From JAMQKA01 sp031569985 (GTDB taxonomy: Bacteria; Bacteroidota; Rhodothermia; Balneolales; Balneolaceae): a stretch of 64,000 nucleotides of DNA. The stretch is taken from assembly GCF_031569985.1 (NCBI RefSeq), contig NZ_JAMQKA010000033.1, positions 1 through 64,000 of the forward strand. The letters run 5' to 3'. The number at the start of each line of letters is the position of its first letter. Positions within the stretch are counted from its first letter, which is position 1. Positions 24,016-31,744 of this stretch are shown piece after piece. A program made the translations under genes and the position numbers. The notes below the pieces were generated by a model. That model saw nothing but the letters and a program-made list of their open reading frames with translations, was not told the DNA's origin and ran no database searches.

Positions 24016-24511
24016 CAACAGCTGGCTTATTTTTAGCTTGAGTTGGACACAACAAATTGTTCAAATAGTAGCTGCCATTGACAGGACACATTTTGAGATA
24101 CCTTGTAGCTCACGTTGAGGTAGGTTTGGGAATTTCTTTACGAGGGTTTTTTCAGCCTCCGGCGGATGGTTACCATTTTGCAATTTGCTCCCTATTGCCG
24201 GATAAACTAACGCATTGAGCGGTTCTATTGTGAATTATGGATTCATACCTGAACCACTACCCTTCCAGCAGCCCAAACCCGGTCGATGACCGGCATTTAT
24301 CAGCATTCCGGGAACCTGACGACTACTCCCCCATTGCTCGCTTCCGTTCGCTCTGCGGCGGAAGTCCCTCTGACGCTCCGCGTCTCTGTCGCACCATAGG
24401 TAATACTGTCCCAACAGGTCCCAACGCAGAGCATAGAGTCGGTTAGTAATAAGAAATCTTATATCGAGCTGACGTTATTTTAGCCCTCTTAGATTATTAG
24501 AAGGGAAGAGG
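24016..24511. other. intergenic region without convincing gene
   Basis: About 500 bp. A 69-codon open frame at 24237-24446 has low-complexity, Pro/Ser/Arg-rich content and no homology signal. GC-rich text around 24340-24400 reads like a decayed repeat. No terminator for the minus-strand DoxX gene, which ends at 24512, could be placed with confidence. Confidence 0.5.
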
Positions 24512-24943
24512 TTAAAACAGCCGCCGTCTTCTTTCACCCCGGAGCCTGAGACTATACTTGCCCGGTCCGATAAAGATCATACAAAAGAATACGAGCGCCA
24601 TTTCCATGGGGTGGGCAATTTCAGGGTAGCCTGCGCCCTCCCCAATTTTAGATGCCGTGGCAACCAACATTGTAATGGTAAGCAGGATTAAAACCGGGCG
24701 ATAAAATATGCCAAGTGCCATAAAAATGCCGCCGAATAACTCAGTGATACCTGCAATAAACCCGAAAAACATGGGGGCTTCGTCAATCCCGATAAATTGC
24801 ATGGCCGCCCCATAAGTGGCCCACGCTTCAGGTCCGCCAATGACTTTTGGAATTCCATGCATTATAAAGGCAACGCCTAGCCCAATACGTAGCATAAGGA
24901 TGCCGATATTGCGATATTTTCCAGACCGTCGGGATCTCATCAT
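24512..24943 (-). CDS. DoxX family membrane protein
   Basis: 143 residues with four membrane segments and the family pattern LRIGLGVAFIMHGIPKVIGG in the first segment, then GITELFGGIFMALGIFYRP. The C-terminus is Arg-rich (RLRGERRRRLF), expected to be cytoplasmic. DoxX proteins are linked to terminal oxidases or oxidoreductases at the membrane, but their exact reaction is mostly unknown. It starts 20 bp after the stop of the PQQ-type dehydrogenase gene on the same strand, so the two are probably co-transcribed and this protein may serve as its electron-path or membrane partner (inference). Confidence 0.9.
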   Translation of the reverse strand: MMRSRRSGKYRNIGILMLRIGLGVAFIMHGIPKVIGGPEAWATYGAAMQFIGIDEAPMFFGFIAGITELFGGIFMALGIFYRPVLILLTITMLVATASKIGEGAGYPEIAHPMEMALVFFCMIFIGPGKYSLRLRGERRRRLF

Positions 24944-24963
24944 AGGTGTGACTAATAAAAGTG

Positions 24964-26115
24964 TCAGTTACTGTTGTATGTTAAGCGATAAATAGTGCCG
25001 CTTTGATCATCTGAAATCAGCATGGAGCCATCGCTAAGTTGCAGCAGTGCCACCGGCCGTCCCCAAACCGATTCATCTTCACGCAGCCAGCCTTCAATGA
25101 ATGGTTCGTATGACACCGGGTTCCCGTTCTCCAGGCGTACGAGGGTAATTCTATAGCCTATTTTTTTGCTTCGGTTCCAACTGCCGTGTTCCGCTATAAA
25201 AATCTGGTTGTGATATTCTTCCGGAAACATGCTGCCGGTATAAAACCTGACGCCAAGGGGAGCTACATGCGGTCCCAAAAGCTGGGCCGGTGTCTTGAAA
25301 TCCCGGTCCATTGAACGACCCTTTTCGCCAAATTCAGGATCCCAGATGTCATTTCCATGCAGGTAGGGATACCCAAAATGTTGTCCAAGTTGCGTAAGAT
25401 GATTAAGCTCGCCGGGTGGTTGATCATCGCCCATCCAGTCGCGGTTGTTGTCGGTAAACCAGAGATCGTTTGTCTCCGGGTGCCAGGTAAAGCCCACCGT
25501 ATTTCGCACGCCGTGGGCTACAATTTCGCGCCCGGAGCCATCCGGGTTAATTCGGGTGATGCTGGCAAAGATCTCATTCTCCGACTCGCAGATATTACAC
25601 GGCGCACCCACCGGCACGTATAGCTTGCCACCGGGACCAAAATCGATATACTTCCACCCGTGATGGCCTTCCGTGGGATAGCTGTCATTAACGACAACAG
25701 GCTCGGGCGGATTTTCCAGGTTCCGTTCGATATTGTCGTAACGCAGGATGCGGCTTACTTCTGCGACATAAAGCGCCCCATCCCGGAAAGCAACTCCATT
25801 GGGCATCGCCAATCCCTCGGCAATGGTTATTACACGATCAGCTTTGAAATCATTATTCTCATCGGTGACGGCATAAACATTTCCCGCCTGTCGGGTCCCC
25901 ACAAAAAGAACCCCACTTGGGCTCATGGTCATAGACCGGGCGTTGGGTACATCCGCGGCATAAATCGAGATGTTGAACCCCTCCGGCATGGTAAGTTCAT
26001 CAAGCGATTGGCTTACATCTGTTGAAGATGAACCACAGGAGATGAAAACCAGCGAAAAAAAGTATAGCAATAATAACCGGAAATAACCGGGTAAGTTAGT
26101 CAACTGTCGTGTCAT
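24964..26115 (-). CDS. PQQ-dependent sugar (glucose/sorbosone) dehydrogenase-like lipoprotein
   Basis: 383 residues. The N-terminal lipoprotein signal ends at the lipobox LVFISCGSSS (Cys27), so the protein is an anchored periplasmic or surface beta-propeller. Landmarks of the soluble glucose/sorbosone dehydrogenase family are PEGFNISIYAADVPNARSMTMSPSGVLFVGTR, VAEVSRILRY, the ligand-rich GRIYVPVGAPCNICE-like region and HGVRNTVGFTWHPETNDLWFTDN, then PLGVRFYTGSMFPEEYHNQIFIAEHGSWNRS. It probably oxidises an aldose or related sugar and passes electrons outward. It is first in an operon with DoxX. Confidence 0.88.
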   Translation of the reverse strand: MTRQLTNLPGYFRLLLLYFFSLVFISCGSSSTDVSQSLDELTMPEGFNISIYAADVPNARSMTMSPSGVLFVGTRQAGNVYAVTDENNDFKADRVITIAEGLAMPNGVAFRDGALYVAEVSRILRYDNIERNLENPPEPVVVNDSYPTEGHHGWKYIDFGPGGKLYVPVGAPCNICESENEIFASITRINPDGSGREIVAHGVRNTVGFTWHPETNDLWFTDNNRDWMGDDQPPGELNHLTQLGQHFGYPYLHGNDIWDPEFGEKGRSMDRDFKTPAQLLGPHVAPLGVRFYTGSMFPEEYHNQIFIAEHGSWNRSKKIGYRITLVRLENGNPVSYEPFIEGWLREDESVWGRPVALLQLSDGSMLISDDQSGTIYRLTYNSN

Positions 26116-26258
26116 GAAGTTTAATTAAAAAACTAATCCTTAATCTAAATGTAGTAGTTGCAAGTATGTATATAAAACGGTGTGCATTTTTTAACAAAAA
26201 ATAAAGGAGTGTAGTATCGCTGTCATCAGGTGGCGGTACATGGGTTATCTATGCCGGG

Positions 26259-26717
26259 CTAGTTCAGTTTTTCCCGGAGGCGTTCAATAAAAGCTTTTTG
26301 GGCTGAATTAATTTTTTTTAGGGCTTGGTCGACCTCGAAAAACTCAGCCCGGTCTACTTCGGGGAATTGTTGCCTGTTGCCGGTGTTCGGCGGCCATTCT
26401 ATCTCGAAGCTATTACTCTGAATTTGATAATCATCCGGGAGAGCCGATTCAACTGCCCAGGCATACACCACCTTACCTCCCTTTTGTTTAATGGAACCGA
26501 GTTCAATAAAGTCACCTTCAGGTATAAAGGCGATCTCCTCTTCAAACTCACGTAGTGCTGCAGGTAGTTTCTCTTCCTCTTCTTCAATGACACCTTTGGG
26601 AATCGACCAGGCACCTTCATCTTTGTTTTTCCAGTAGGGTCCTCCTGGGTGTACCAGGTAAAACTTTAAGTCGGGGTCAAACTTAAACAGCAGTATTCCG
26701 GCACTGATCTGTGGCAT
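26259..26717 (-). CDS. NUDIX hydrolase
   Basis: 152 residues. The NUDIX helix region is GVIEEEEEKLPAALREFEEEIAF, with the REFEEE core intact; the late Gly of the canonical REUXEEXGU is replaced by Ala. The opening ISAGILLFKFDPDLKFYLVHPGGPYWKNKDEGAWSIPKG is typical of the small bacterial enzymes that act on diadenosine polyphosphates or other nucleoside diphosphate derivatives. The gene stands alone between two minus-strand transcription units. The exact substrate cannot be told. Confidence 0.85.
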   Translation of the reverse strand: MPQISAGILLFKFDPDLKFYLVHPGGPYWKNKDEGAWSIPKGVIEEEEEKLPAALREFEEEIAFIPEGDFIELGSIKQKGGKVVYAWAVESALPDDYQIQSNSFEIEWPPNTGNRQQFPEVDRAEFFEVDQALKKINSAQKAFIERLREKLN

Positions 26718-26870
26718 AACTGGCCTGAAAATTGGTTGAATTACTATATGTTTTTAAGTAGGGAGATAGATCTTTATTGTCTCCTGAAGAGTCAAAAGCT
26801 ATAGCTGGAATATTTAGCGAACAGCCATTTAAATAATGGACTTTAGACATTTAGATCTTTGACTCTAATC

Positions 26871-27590
26871 CTACAAGCGATCTAAAATCCAGTTGGGTGT
26901 CAGTTTCATTAACCAGGCAACAAGCCGCCAGCGCCGGGTGATGTACGCGTGGTTTTTCTTCTTTTCAATAGCATTTGCTAACTGGCGAGCGGCTTTTTGG
27001 GGGGCGGCCACCCAGAACAGGCCGCTCAAACCGTGAGTCATATCGGATTTCACAAATCCAGGTTTAATATCAGTTACAATGATATTGGCCTTTGCATGGT
27101 TGGCTTTCTGCCGATACCCCTGCAGGTAGGTGGAGACAAACGATTTTGAGGCATTATATACCGCGGAGAGTCCATGTCCGAAAAGGCTGGCGATAGATGA
27201 GATGCCGACGATATGTCCTCTCCCACGCTTTTTGAAATAAGAAAAGCTATAATTCGCGAGCGAGCAAAATCCCGCTACATTGACCTCAATAACATATTTT
27301 TCGGTTTCCCAACCACTTTTCCCCTGGTAATTGGAAACGCCCGCATTCAGCACAATGATGTCCATCCCCTCCATCTGTTCGATCAGGGATTGAAGTTTTT
27401 GCCGGCTTTCCTCCAGCTTGGCGATATCCATCTGCTGAATATGTATGCGGTGGTGGAGTTCATCCTCCAGCTCCAGCAACTTCTCCATTCGCCGCCCGGT
27501 AGCTCCCACAATATATCCTCGTTTGTGAAGTTCTACAGCCAGTGCCCGCCCGATCCCGGACGTGGCTCCTATGATGACTACTTTTTTCAT
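26871..27590 (-). CDS. short-chain dehydrogenase/reductase (SDR)
   Basis: 239 residues of classical SDR: cofactor motif GATSGIGRALA near the N-terminus (with GRRMEKL, which suggests NADP), NAGVSNYQG, the catalytic Ser in VGISSIASLFG and YNASK (Tyr-x-x-x-Lys). The C-terminal about 30 residues are basic and partly hydrophobic (ITRRWRLVAWLMKLTPNWILDRL), as in SDRs that bind the membrane. Its start overlaps the stop of the BtuF-like gene, so the two are co-transcribed. The substrate is not known. Confidence 0.9.
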   Translation of the reverse strand: MKKVVIIGATSGIGRALAVELHKRGYIVGATGRRMEKLLELEDELHHRIHIQQMDIAKLEESRQKLQSLIEQMEGMDIIVLNAGVSNYQGKSGWETEKYVIEVNVAGFCSLANYSFSYFKKRGRGHIVGISSIASLFGHGLSAVYNASKSFVSTYLQGYRQKANHAKANIIVTDIKPGFVKSDMTHGLSGLFWVAAPQKAARQLANAIEKKKNHAYITRRWRLVAWLMKLTPNWILDRL

Positions 27591-28504
27591 ATCGAAGAAT
27601 GGTTAACCCAACCTGTATTGCGATGTTTAGGCTCGAAGATACCGGGATGAAAAATCTCCGCCAGAATTTCTGCTGACTCTACCAATCGCGGGCCGGGCCG
27701 GTGAAAATAGTGATGCCCCTCCATCAGAAATACCCGCCCGTTTTTAACTGCTTGTAGCTCATTCCACTCATCTTTTGAGGTTAACTCCTGCATCTCGTTT
27801 TCTGTCTGGCTTATTGAATATCCACAGGGTGAAACGAGCAGGATATCGGGATCTTCGGCCAGAACCTGCTCCCACCCGATCCAGGGAGAAGGATCCCCGG
27901 GTGTGCCAAGTTTGAAATTTCCTCCCGCAATATTTACCAACTCGGGAAACCAGTTGCCCGCCGACATCAACGGATCGATCCACTCTATGCAGGCCACCTC
28001 GGGTGAGGGGAGGTTTGCAGCTTTGCCCTGGATATTATTCCATTTCATAATCATCCCTTTTATGAGCTGGGTACCTTCTTCTTCACGATCGACAGCTTCT
28101 GCAATTTTCTGAATAGAAAGCAGCACTTCATCAAGATTGCTGGGGGAAACGGAGAGGATATCAATATCCTGATCCAGCGTTTCCTGCACTGCACGTTTTA
28201 CATCGGTGTAAGAAGCAGCACATACTTCACAGTGATCCTGTGTCAGAATAAGGTCCGGCTCCAGGGATACCAGTAGTTCCGCATCCACGCGATACACCGA
28301 AAGGCCTTCTTGCACCAGCGATTTCACTTGCTGATCGATCTCGTAGCTGGTTCCGTCGCCCTTATATTTTGGAGCTGTACAGGCTGGTAGTTCCTGCACA
28401 GAGGACGGGAAATCGCACTCATGGGAGCGGCCCACGAGATGAGATTCCATTTCGAGCGCGCAAATGATTTCAGTAATACTTGGCAACAACGATACGATGC
28501 GCAT
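27587..28504 (-). CDS. cobalamin-binding (BtuF-like) protein without signal peptide
   Basis: 305 residues of the ABC-transporter periplasmic-binding fold (RIVSLLPSITEIICALEMESHLVGRSHECDFP; LEPDLILTQDHCEVCA; GWEQVLAEDPDILLVSPCGY). The opening pattern is that of BtuF-type proteins, and the CEVCA Cys pair is characteristic of the so-called cobalamin-binding proteins of this subclass. There is no signal peptide, so it works in the cytoplasm or is exported by another way. It is followed with 4-bp overlap by an SDR; no B12 transporter or riboswitch lies nearby. Its ligand may be cobalamin, a metal chelate or something else. Confidence 0.85.
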   Translation of the reverse strand: MRIVSLLPSITEIICALEMESHLVGRSHECDFPSSVQELPACTAPKYKGDGTSYEIDQQVKSLVQEGLSVYRVDAELLVSLEPDLILTQDHCEVCAASYTDVKRAVQETLDQDIDILSVSPSNLDEVLLSIQKIAEAVDREEEGTQLIKGMIMKWNNIQGKAANLPSPEVACIEWIDPLMSAGNWFPELVNIAGGNFKLGTPGDPSPWIGWEQVLAEDPDILLVSPCGYSISQTENEMQELTSKDEWNELQAVKNGRVFLMEGHHYFHRPGPRLVESAEILAEIFHPGIFEPKHRNTGWVNHSSI

Positions 28505-28594
28505 GAGCAGGATTTAGGTTTGTTTTTCCTAAGATTGGAATCCTGGTTCAATAAATCTAGCCTTTTTGTGAGAAGGGAGAAGGCTGCGCTACAT

Positions 28595-28627
28595 AAAAAA
28601 GGTGGCCCGTTTTGTGACGAACCACCC
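28595..28627 (-). terminator. rho-independent terminator after yceI
   Basis: On the minus strand, GGTGGTTCGT and ACGGGCCACC form a stem with two G-U pairs and are followed by six T. It lies 25 bp past the YceI stop. Confidence 0.85.
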
Positions 28628-28651
28628 TGAATTTGAGAAGTGAAATAGTAA

Positions 28652-29281
28652 TTATTTGGATGAGCCGCTGACGGTGTTCAGCTCAAAAGTGCCGGTGATG
28701 CCGACTTCTCCGCCTACAACCGCTGTCGCCACCCAGTCGCCGGTCCCAACGTTATAGTCGTTTCGGTTGATGGTTTTCGTAAACTTAATGCCGGCTAGTC
28801 GTGTATTTTCCCGCATGGGATGGTCGCGCACACCGAGGAGTGTAAACGGCAGTTCAATTTCTTTGCTCACATCCTTGATTGTGAGAGTACCGACGGCAGC
28901 AAATTTATTTTCGCCGTCTTTTTTCACTATTTCATCGCTACTAAAGGTAATAGTAGGATATTCTTTCGCATTAAAGAAGTCGGGAGACTGTAGGTGCCCA
29001 TCCCGTTTTTCGTTGTCAGTGTCGATACTGCTAACCTGGATTTCAACATCCACGCTGCTTTCTCCCAGGTTATTGGGATCAAAGTAAATTTCCGAGTTGT
29101 AATCAGTGAACTGCCCGGTTACCGGTGTAAAAAAGTGCGTGACTTCGAAAGAGAGCTTGCTATGGGCTTTATCGATTTTCCATTCTGTGGCAGCCATGTT
29201 GGATATCGGGGTGAAAGCACCACTGACCAAGAAGAATGCAATAGCTAAAAAACTACTGGTTACAGATTTGAATGATTTCAT
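28652..29281 (-). CDS. YceI family periplasmic protein
   Basis: 209 residues from the ATG at 29281, chosen because it places the signal peptide at the start (MKSFKSVTSSFLAIAFFLVSGAF); an upstream ATG adds 20 residues that do not fit. The mature part is a lipocalin-like YceI domain: TEWKIDKAHSKLSFEVTHFFTPVTGQF, then SIDTDNEKRDGHLQSPDFFNAKEYPTITF and the end GGEVGITGTFEL. YceI proteins bind polyisoprenoid or other lipids in the periplasm; the ligand here is unknown. It is monocistronic with its own terminator. Confidence 0.92.
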   Translation of the reverse strand: MKSFKSVTSSFLAIAFFLVSGAFTPISNMAATEWKIDKAHSKLSFEVTHFFTPVTGQFTDYNSEIYFDPNNLGESSVDVEIQVSSIDTDNEKRDGHLQSPDFFNAKEYPTITFSSDEIVKKDGENKFAAVGTLTIKDVSKEIELPFTLLGVRDHPMRENTRLAGIKFTKTINRNDYNVGTGDWVATAVVGGEVGITGTFELNTVSGSSK

Positions 29282-29488
29282 AGAGTAATTTGAAGGTTTG
29301 ATTAGGGATTTAGTTTTTAACCTGCCTAAGTAAATGCTCAAAGATGAGAAATAGTTTCCTTTAATGTTAAATTAATTTTAAGATATTTCTCGATTGCCAA
29401 TGGAACTTGTGCTGTTTTAGATCGGTAGAAATAATCTTTACCTTAACATCATATTTTTCAATCACTAATCAGCGGAATCAATACCAAT

Positions 29489-29971
29489 ATGAATTTTATC
29501 AGAAAAAGTTTTTCCCTTTGTTTAATGTTATTCATTACGGCTTCTGTAGCTTATGCGCAAGGAGGCCAAATGATGCAACCCCCAAAACCGGCAACGCCAG
29601 ACAGCGTTTCTGACCAAGAGCTTCAAAAGTTTGCAAATGTAACTGACTCTGCTCAATCCATACAAAAAGAGGTGCAATCACAAGTGCAAACCCTCGTAGA
29701 AGAGGAAGGCATGGAGTTCGCGAGATTTCAAAAACTAATGCAGAGCCAACGGAACCCGCAGTCCAGTGTGCAGCCTTCAGCTGAAGAGCAGAAAAAAATT
29801 AAGGCAATTCAGCCACAGCTAATGAAAATCAACAGGAGTGCACAGCAGCAGTTTGTGCAGCTGATCCAGGATGAGGGCTTGACACCACAGCGGTTTCAGC
29901 AAATCATGCAGGGCGTTCGTCAACACCAGGAGTTACAGCAGCGTCTGCAGTCTGTACAGAGCGACAGCTGA
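29489..29971 (+). CDS. DUF4168-type secreted protein
   Basis: 160 residues: signal peptide (SLCLMLFITASVAYA, cleavage after AYA), then a Gln-rich helical domain with the internal repeat VSDQELQKFANVTDSAQSIQKEVQ / ARFQKLMQS / PQRFQQIMQG that is typical of DUF4168 proteins. It is periplasmic or surface-exposed, of unknown role. It is a single gene with its own terminator at 29996-30028. Gln makes up an unusually large share of the mature chain. Confidence 0.85.
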   Translation: MNFIRKSFSLCLMLFITASVAYAQGGQMMQPPKPATPDSVSDQELQKFANVTDSAQSIQKEVQSQVQTLVEEEGMEFARFQKLMQSQRNPQSSVQPSAEEQKKIKAIQPQLMKINRSAQQQFVQLIQDEGLTPQRFQQIMQGVRQHQELQQRLQSVQSDS

Positions 29972-29995
29972 TAACTGCGTTACCTTTTTAGTATT

Positions 29996-30028
29996 AAAGC
30001 CCGTCCGTTGTGGACGGGCTTTTTCTTT
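29996..30028 (+). terminator. rho-independent terminator
   Basis: AAAGCCCGTCC-GTTGT-GGACGGGCTTT followed by a T-rich tract: a perfect 11-bp stem. It ends the DUF4168 gene and may also serve the convergent glycosylase gene. Confidence 0.95.
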
Positions 30029-30042
30029 TGCAGACAATAAAA

Positions 30043-30645
30043 TTACTTGCTCACCCATAGGTGATCTTTTATTGAAAAGCGCCAGGGCCGCCTGGCATGC
30101 TCCCCCGCATAGTCAACCCCGATGCGAAGAGTGGCTTCAATTTTGCCATTATTTTCTGAACCGCGATCTTCAATCCAAATCTGGTCACCGGTCAGGTTTG
30201 TACCGTAGTTGTCCGTGGAAATCCCCAGGGCCTGGGTCAACCGACCCGGTCCAGCAGCTACAGCCGGGGTAAGCTCTTCAGCATTTCTTCTCTGGAGTAT
30301 CGTTGTGATGCCATCAAGGGGTTTGATAGCCCGGATCAGAACAGCATCAGCCTGACCCTCCACGTTGCTCACAACATTAAACAGGTGGTGAATGCCGTAA
30401 CAGAGATATACATACGCGATTCCGCCGCGGTGGTACATCACTTCTGTGCGCTCGGTGCGGGTGCCGTTGTTGGCGTGGCAGGCTTTATCGTTTCGGCCTG
30501 AATAGGCCTCCGTCTCTACAATGAGGCCGGACGTGAGTGGATGTCCATGTAGACGTGTACACAGCACTTTCCCGACCAGGTTGCGGGCTACTTCCTTCAC
30601 ATCGGGATTTAGATAAAATGATTCAGGTAGTTTTGCCGAATGCAT
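30043..30645 (-). CDS. 3-methyladenine DNA glycosylase (AAG/MPG family)
   Basis: 200 residues, usual length. Removes alkylated and deaminated purines in base-excision repair. Family landmarks are ARNLVGKVLCTRL, SGLIVETEAYSGRNDKACHA with the catalytic Glu in VETEAY, GTRTERTEVMYHRGGIAYVYLCYGIHHLFNVV, RAIKPLDG and AAGPGRLTQALGI. The start is 3 bp from the stop of the YihY gene, so the two are probably one transcript. Confidence 0.95.
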   Translation of the reverse strand: MHSAKLPESFYLNPDVKEVARNLVGKVLCTRLHGHPLTSGLIVETEAYSGRNDKACHANNGTRTERTEVMYHRGGIAYVYLCYGIHHLFNVVSNVEGQADAVLIRAIKPLDGITTILQRRNAEELTPAVAAGPGRLTQALGISTDNYGTNLTGDQIWIEDRGSENNGKIEATLRIGVDYAGEHARRPWRFSIKDHLWVSK

Positions 30646-30648
30646 GGG

Positions 30649-31566
30649 CTATGAGATAGAAGTGTACGGGTTTTCTTCCAGGTGATGCTTGTGTAAAAAT
30701 ACTTCCTGATACGCACGGGCTACAATGGTTGCGACTACAAGGAGTGCAGCCGAATAAAATGCCCAGATCCCAATGACAATACCAATTGCATAGCCCTGGT
30801 AAAAATAGCGGTAGGCGCGAAAAGCGTAATCGAGGTACACACCTACACCGTATTTAGCGATCTCAAAAAGTACGGTATAGACCAAGGCTCCTACTAATGC
30901 CACCCTGGGCTGCATACGTTTCTCACTGATATACCGGAAAATGATGTAAAACAGGAGAAGGGTAAAGGCCACCGGAATGACAATATTCAGGAATTCAAAC
31001 ACCCAGCTGAGTTGAATAATCCGGTTGGTGAACGGAACGGTTATTTGGTCAAACGAGATAAAGGAAACTACGTAAATGACCAGGCTGAAAAAAATGAACA
31101 CGCCGCCGACGACTCCGAACGTAAAAAAGTTGTATACCATCTCGAACACCGGGTGCTTGCGGTCTTCAATATCGAATACTTCGAAAACCACATGTTTTAC
31201 GGTGTGAAATAATCCCTGTGCAAAAAATACTAAAATGACGACACCGACAAGCCCAAAGACGCGCCGCACGCCGATCAGCGGTTTTAAAAGTGTCTCCAGC
31301 GTGATGGCCCCGCGATACACATCTCCGCTCTGTGATTCATAGGTAAAGCTTGGGAAAAGCTCCTGACCGTAGCGAATAATTTCCTGGAACGCATCTTCAT
31401 ATGAGAGCACATAACCGATGATGGAGATCAGCAGCAACGTGAAGGGAATGGCACAAATAAAAAGGTTAAACGTAATGGCGGACGCGTTGAAGAATACATC
31501 TTTCTTCTGTACCAGTTTTACGATGAGCCGCCAGAATTCCTTATACTTATCCTTGTTCAAGAGCAC
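30649..31566 (-). CDS. YihY/BrkB family inner-membrane protein
   Basis: 305 residues with about six membrane segments and the family start WRLIVKLVQKKDVFFNASAITFNLFICAIPFTLLLIS. It has the mid-protein GVVGGVFIFFSLVIYVVSF and the terminal transmembrane pair FYQGYAIGIVIGIWAFYSAALLVVATIVARAYQEV. The function of the family is unresolved (once called ribonuclease BN, later revised). It is the upstream gene of the operon with alkyladenine glycosylase and is divergent from mutS; the 178-bp gap should hold both promoters. Confidence 0.9.
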   Translation of the reverse strand: MLLNKDKYKEFWRLIVKLVQKKDVFFNASAITFNLFICAIPFTLLLISIIGYVLSYEDAFQEIIRYGQELFPSFTYESQSGDVYRGAITLETLLKPLIGVRRVFGLVGVVILVFFAQGLFHTVKHVVFEVFDIEDRKHPVFEMVYNFFTFGVVGGVFIFFSLVIYVVSFISFDQITVPFTNRIIQLSWVFEFLNIVIPVAFTLLLFYIIFRYISEKRMQPRVALVGALVYTVLFEIAKYGVGVYLDYAFRAYRYFYQGYAIGIVIGIWAFYSAALLVVATIVARAYQEVFLHKHHLEENPYTSIS

Positions 31567-31744
31567 AACGGATGATTGAGTTAAGATGTACCAAAATAGT
31601 TACTAAATAATAACTTGTATCAGCCAAAAACTAATCTTTTCAGATTGACGAACTAGTTTATATTACACAAATTGCCGATCAAAAATTCGTGAGGCAAGTA
31701 TAAACCCGTTACTCCTGTAAAGTCAAATTTAAGCAATTAGGTAG

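Noticed and set aside
24237..24446. 69-codon open frame
   Set aside because: Low-complexity Pro/Ser/Arg content with no signal peptide, domain or ribosome site; it lies in a region of decayed repeat text.
28505..28594. Cobalamin riboswitch before the BtuF-like gene
   Set aside because: The gap is too short and shows no B12-box-like text; it holds the yceI terminator instead.
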